Origin: AWTP1-13 sp035253505
Lineage (GTDB): Bacteria > Pseudomonadota > Alphaproteobacteria > Rhizobiales > Hyphomicrobiaceae
DNA: 22,244 nt
Direction of reading: 5' to 3'
Assembly: GCA_035253505.1 (NCBI GenBank)
Contig: DATFCC010000144.1
Coordinates: 1 to 22,244 of the forward strand
The notes below the pieces were generated by a model. The model did no database searches. It saw only the letters and a list, made by a program, of their open reading frames with translations, and had not been told where the DNA came from. This document shows, piece after piece, positions 17,609 to 22,244 of the stretch. Each line of letters begins with the position of its first letter. Position 1 is the stretch's first letter. The translations under genes were made by a program, and so were the position numbers.

Positions 17609-19537
17609 ATGCGCTTTCCGCCGTCCCTGCTCGATGAGATTCGCGCCCGGCTGCCCGTCAGCCAGGTGGTGGCGCGCAAAGTGCCCCTCAAGCGCGCCGG
17701 CCGCGAGATGAAGGGGCTGTCGCCCTTCAAGCAGGAGCGCACGCCCTCGTTCTTCGTCAACGATCACAAGGGCTCGTGGTTCGACTTCTCCTCGGGGCAG
17801 AACGGCGACATCTTCAAGTTCGTCATGCTGACCGAGGGCCTGAGCTTTCCAGAGGCCGTCGAGCGGCTGGCCGAGGAAGCCGGCGTGGCGATGCCCAAGG
17901 CCGGCCCGCGCGAGGCCGAGCAGGAGGACCAGCGCGGCCGGCTGCACGCCCTGCTGGAGGCCTCAGCGCGCTTCTTCGAGGCGCAGCTTGCGGCCGGTGG
18001 CGGCACGGATGTTCGCCGGTACCTCGACCGGCGCGGGCTCTCCGCCGCCACCGCTGCCCGCTTTCGCCTCGGCTACGCTCCCAATGGCCGCTCGGCCCTC
18101 AAGGAGCATCTGGCCAAGACCGGCTTTTCCGCAGCCGACATGGCGGCTTCGGGCATGCTGGTGTCGGGGGAGGACATTCCCGTCTCCTACGACCGCTTCC
18201 GCCACCGCGTGATGTTTCCCATCACCGACATGAAGGGCCGGGTGATCGCCTTCGGCGGCCGCGCGCTCGATCCGGATGCACCCGCCAAGTATCTCAACTC
18301 GCCCGAGACCCCTCTCTTCCACAAGGGGGCCATCCTCTACAACGCCCACGCTGCCCGTGCCGCCGCCCACGACAGGCGCCAGGTCATCGTCGTGGAAGGC
18401 TACATGGACGTCATCGCCCTGGCGCAGGCGGGCTTTGCGCATGCGGTGGCGCCGCTCGGTACGGCGCTGACGGAAACCCAGGTCCAGCTTCTGTGGCGGA
18501 TGGCGCCCGAGCCGGTCCTCTGCTTCGACGGCGATGCCGCGGGACGCCGCGCCGCCTTCCGCGCCGTCGAGACGGTGCTGCCGCATCTCAAGCCCGGCTA
18601 CAGCGTGCAGTTCGCCTTCCTGCCCCAGGGGCTCGATCCCGACGACCTCGTGCGCCAGCACGGCGCGGCCGCCTTCCAGGAGATTTTGGACACCCGGACC
18701 TCGCCGCTGTTCGACGTGCTCATCGAGCGGGAGGAGCGGCATGGCGACCCTGCGCTCACGCCCGAGCAGCGGGCCTCCCTCGAGGCCCGTCTGCAGGCCC
18801 TCGTGGCGCGCATCGGCGACCGCGCTGTCCGCGACCAGTACGAGCGCGAGCTGCGCGAGACTTTGTGGGCGAAGAACCGCAAGCTCATGCGGCAGCTCGC
18901 CGGCGCCGGCGGGCGGCGCGACGACCGGGTCGCGGCCAGGCGCCGCGACAATACGGCCCTCGATTGGCGCATCGGCGCCCGGGCGAGCGAACGCTCACGG
19001 CTCGGCACGTTGCCCCGCGCCGCCACGCTTGGCCCCTCTCAGTCGCGCAGCAACGAACTCGCCGGCCGGGCCCTGCCCCTGCCTCCGCGCGAGGCGCTGC
19101 TGATCCGCACGCTCCTCAACCACCCATGGCTGCTGGAGGCGCATTGCGAGGAGGTCGCCGAGCTTCCCCTCACCTCTCCGCCGCTCGCAAGTCTGCGCGA
19201 TGCCATGCTGGAGCTCCTTGCGCGGAATATCGCCCTTGAAAGGGGAGAACTGCGCACCCAACTCAGCCGCTTGGGCGCCGGCAAGCTGGTCGACATGGCC
19301 GAGCGGGCGATCACCCACCGCAGCGACAAGTTTGCCGAACCGGAAGCTGAGCCGTCCGAGGTGGAGATGGGCTGGCGCCACGCCCTGGCCCTGCATACCT
19401 CGCAAGTGAGCCTGAAGCGGGCGCTCGATGCGGCAGTGCAGGAATGGCAGAACGATCCGAGCGAGGAGGCCTGGGGACGGGTTGCCGCGATTCAGGACCG
19501 GCTGGCACGCGCCCTGCCGTCAGAGGCCCAGGAATGA
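17609..19537 (+). CDS. dnaG: DNA primase DnaG
   Basis: The 642-residue primase makes RNA primers at the replication fork and binds DnaB through its C-terminus. The catalytic core has the RVMFPITDMKGRVIAFGGR block (200-218), and the TOPRIM domain has E263 in VVEGYMDVIAL with D307 and D309 in CFDGDAAG. The helicase-binding C-terminal region follows from about 480. In the N-terminal CHC2 zinc-ribbon region the fold is recognisable (SPFKQERTPSF and GSWFDFSSGQNGD), but the four zinc ligands are replaced by S38, K41, D59 and S62. From memory, many alphaproteobacterial primases share this, so it is not a defect of this gene. The ATG at 17609 gives the family's usual MRF start; only a close GAGG precedes it. 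Confidence 0.97.
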   Translation: MRFPPSLLDEIRARLPVSQVVARKVPLKRAGREMKGLSPFKQERTPSFFVNDHKGSWFDFSSGQNGDIFKFVMLTEGLSFPEAVERLAEEAGVAMPKAGPREAEQEDQRGRLHALLEASARFFEAQLAAGGGTDVRRYLDRRGLSAATAARFRLGYAPNGRSALKEHLAKTGFSAADMAASGMLVSGEDIPVSYDRFRHRVMFPITDMKGRVIAFGGRALDPDAPAKYLNSPETPLFHKGAILYNAHAARAAAHDRRQVIVVEGYMDVIALAQAGFAHAVAPLGTALTETQVQLLWRMAPEPVLCFDGDAAGRRAAFRAVETVLPHLKPGYSVQFAFLPQGLDPDDLVRQHGAAAFQEILDTRTSPLFDVLIEREERHGDPALTPEQRASLEARLQALVARIGDRAVRDQYERELRETLWAKNRKLMRQLAGAGGRRDDRVAARRRDNTALDWRIGARASERSRLGTLPRAATLGPSQSRSNELAGRALPLPPREALLIRTLLNHPWLLEAHCEEVAELPLTSPPLASLRDAMLELLARNIALERGELRTQLSRLGAGKLVDMAERAITHRSDKFAEPEAEPSEVEMGWRHALALHTSQVSLKRALDAAVQEWQNDPSEEAWGRVAAIQDRLARALPSEAQE

Positions 19538-19858
19538 TGAAATGAACTGCGTTCAATCGTTCCGGCGGGATCGTGTGGCATTTTTCGCTGGCTGGAACGT
19601 TGATGCAAAAAAGAACACTGGAAAAGCGCAGATTGGTTGTGTATGCGTGCGTTGGCTTCCATCTGAAGGATTCGCGAGCTGCGGGCTCCGCCTTCGCGCC
19701 AAGGCACTGGAAGCTTTCCGGACCAGGACGCGGTGGCGGCACCACGCCACACGCAACGCGTTTGTGAGTCGCATGCCGAGGCGACCTGCAAGCGCCGTTT
19801 GCGCCGCATGATCATTCTCCACGCGCTGCATTGCAGCCGTGTGACCGGGAGTTGTGGA
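19538..19858 (+). other. 321-base dnaG-rpoD intergenic leader
   Basis: No convincing gene is present. The first 120 bases are noticeably richer in A and T than the surroundings and are the likely place for a separate rpoD promoter, though I see no good -35/-10 pair. TGAAC-TGC-GTTCA is a short dyad at about 19543-19555. A GGAAC at 19594-19598 resembles an EcfG -35 box, but no CGTT follows at the right distance. A small frame at 19573-19767 has no coding character. Confidence 0.5.
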
Positions 19859-21877
<2,019 letters not shown>

Positions 21878-21907
21878 TCTTCACGTCGTGCGCATGTCAT
21901 GAAGTAT

Positions 21908-21940
21908 GCGAGCCCGGTTTCGTGGCCCGCTCGCTTATTT
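21908..21940 (+). terminator. Putative intrinsic terminator after rpoD
   Basis: GCGAGC (21908-21913) pairs with GCTCGC (21929-21934) around a 15-base loop, followed by TTATTT (21935-21940). It begins 30 bases after the rpoD stop. The stem is short but the T-rich tail is right. Confidence 0.48.
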
Positions 21941-21967
21941 ACATGCGTGATCGAATGCTGCGTCCGG

Positions 21968-21992
21968 GGGAGCTCAACTTTTCTTGGCTCCC
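21968..21992. other. Stem-loop before the Uma2-family gene
   Basis: GGGAGC (21968-21973) and GCTCCC (21987-21992) are perfect 6-base arms around a 13-base pyrimidine-rich loop, ending 22 bases before the ATG. It lacks a T tract. It may be a second transcription barrier or a leader structure of the downstream gene. Confidence 0.3.
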
Positions 21993-22014
21993 ATCATCGT
22001 GGTATTGCTGAGCC

Positions 22015-22244
22015 ATGAACGAGCACCTTGGACCTGCACTCCTTCCCGGCACCACGCGGGCCGCGGAGGGTCTGCCGCGCCGGCGCTGGAAAGTGGCCGA
22101 GATCCGCGAGATGATGGCCAAGGGCATTATCCTGGAAGATGAGCGCTTCGAGCTGATCGGCGGGGAGGTCGTGCCGATGTCACCGAAGGGCAACCGGCAC
22201 GAGGTCGTAAAGGCAGCGCTGCAGCAGCACTGGTTTCCTCTGGT
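22015..22244 (+). CDS. Uma2-family (DUF820) PD-(D/E)XK-fold protein, 3' partial
   Basis: The frame runs off the right edge, so only the first 76 residues are visible. They match the N-terminus of the Uma2 family of restriction-endonuclease-like proteins. The WKVAEIREMMAKGIILEDER helix comes first, then FELIGGEVVPMSPKGNRHE, whose ELIGGEVV is the family's hallmark. The catalytic core lies beyond the window. Uma2 proteins are abundant in cyanobacteria and common in soil bacteria; their biological role is not established. An in-frame stop at 22009-22011 rules out a longer start, so ATG 22015 is firm although its ribosome-binding site is weak. It follows rpoD after a terminator and is probably a separate unit. 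Confidence 0.85.
   Translation, partial: MNEHLGPALLPGTTRAAEGLPRRRWKVAEIREMMAKGIILEDERFELIGGEVVPMSPKGNRHEVVKAALQQHWFPL

Noticed and set aside
17776..19239. 487-codon alternative frame inside dnaG
   Set aside because: It is an Arg/Pro/Ala/Gly-rich shifted frame of the primase gene without domain character.
19549..19562. Possible alphaproteobacterial LexA box (two GTTC)
   Set aside because: The two GTTC copies are 4 bases apart; the alphaproteobacterial SOS box needs 7 bases between them.
19594..19598. GGAAC as an EcfG -35 element before rpoD
   Set aside because: No CGTT-like -10 element follows at 16-18 bases.

Overview
The window is GC-rich chromosomal DNA from an alphaproteobacterium, most likely of the Hyphomicrobiales. 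Four things point there: a DnaG primase whose zinc-ribbon ligands are replaced, a yqeY-dnaG-rpoD cluster, an ELM1-family protein, and carA and carB separated by unrelated genes. The lineage is inferred from protein character alone. Most of the window is ordinary core genome. I found no CRISPR array, rRNA or tRNA gene, insertion sequence or prophage.

Left part (1-9206). A secreted ClpP-fold protein, cut by the left edge, runs towards a flavin-dependent luciferase-like oxidoreductase. Next, on the minus strand, come an ELM1-family protein and a DHA2-type MFS exporter. These two are 8 bases apart and surely co-transcribed. They diverge from an Lrp/AsnC regulator, and the shared gap holds a clean 15-bp dyad. 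After the regulator come an ECF sigma factor and a membrane anti-sigma factor overlapping by ATGA. They converge on a secreted subtilisin-like protease (S8) with a long TolA-like charged coiled-coil stalk. The sigma/anti-sigma/protease set is the least ordinary part of the window.

Middle part (9207-16961). This is a minus-strand run: carA, a TauD-type dioxygenase, a possible 67-residue ORF, a ChaN-like protein, carB and greA. CarA and CarB form carbamoyl phosphate synthetase, which feeds pyrimidine and arginine synthesis. The genes between them have no evident link to that pathway. A promoter-like sequence precedes carA.

Right part (16962-22244). Transcription turns to the plus strand: yqeY, dnaG and rpoD, a version of the macromolecular-synthesis operon. 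A 321-base leader precedes rpoD and a putative terminator follows it. A Uma2-family nuclease-fold protein is cut by the right edge.

Starts were adjusted from ribosome-binding sites and homology for MFS, Lrp, the sigma factor, the anti-sigma factor, the S8 protease, GreA, ChaN, CarA and RpoD. No clearly new system is proven. The best candidates for follow-up are the ECF/anti-sigma/protease module, the Lrp-ELM1-MFS locus with its palindrome, and the interrupted car operon.
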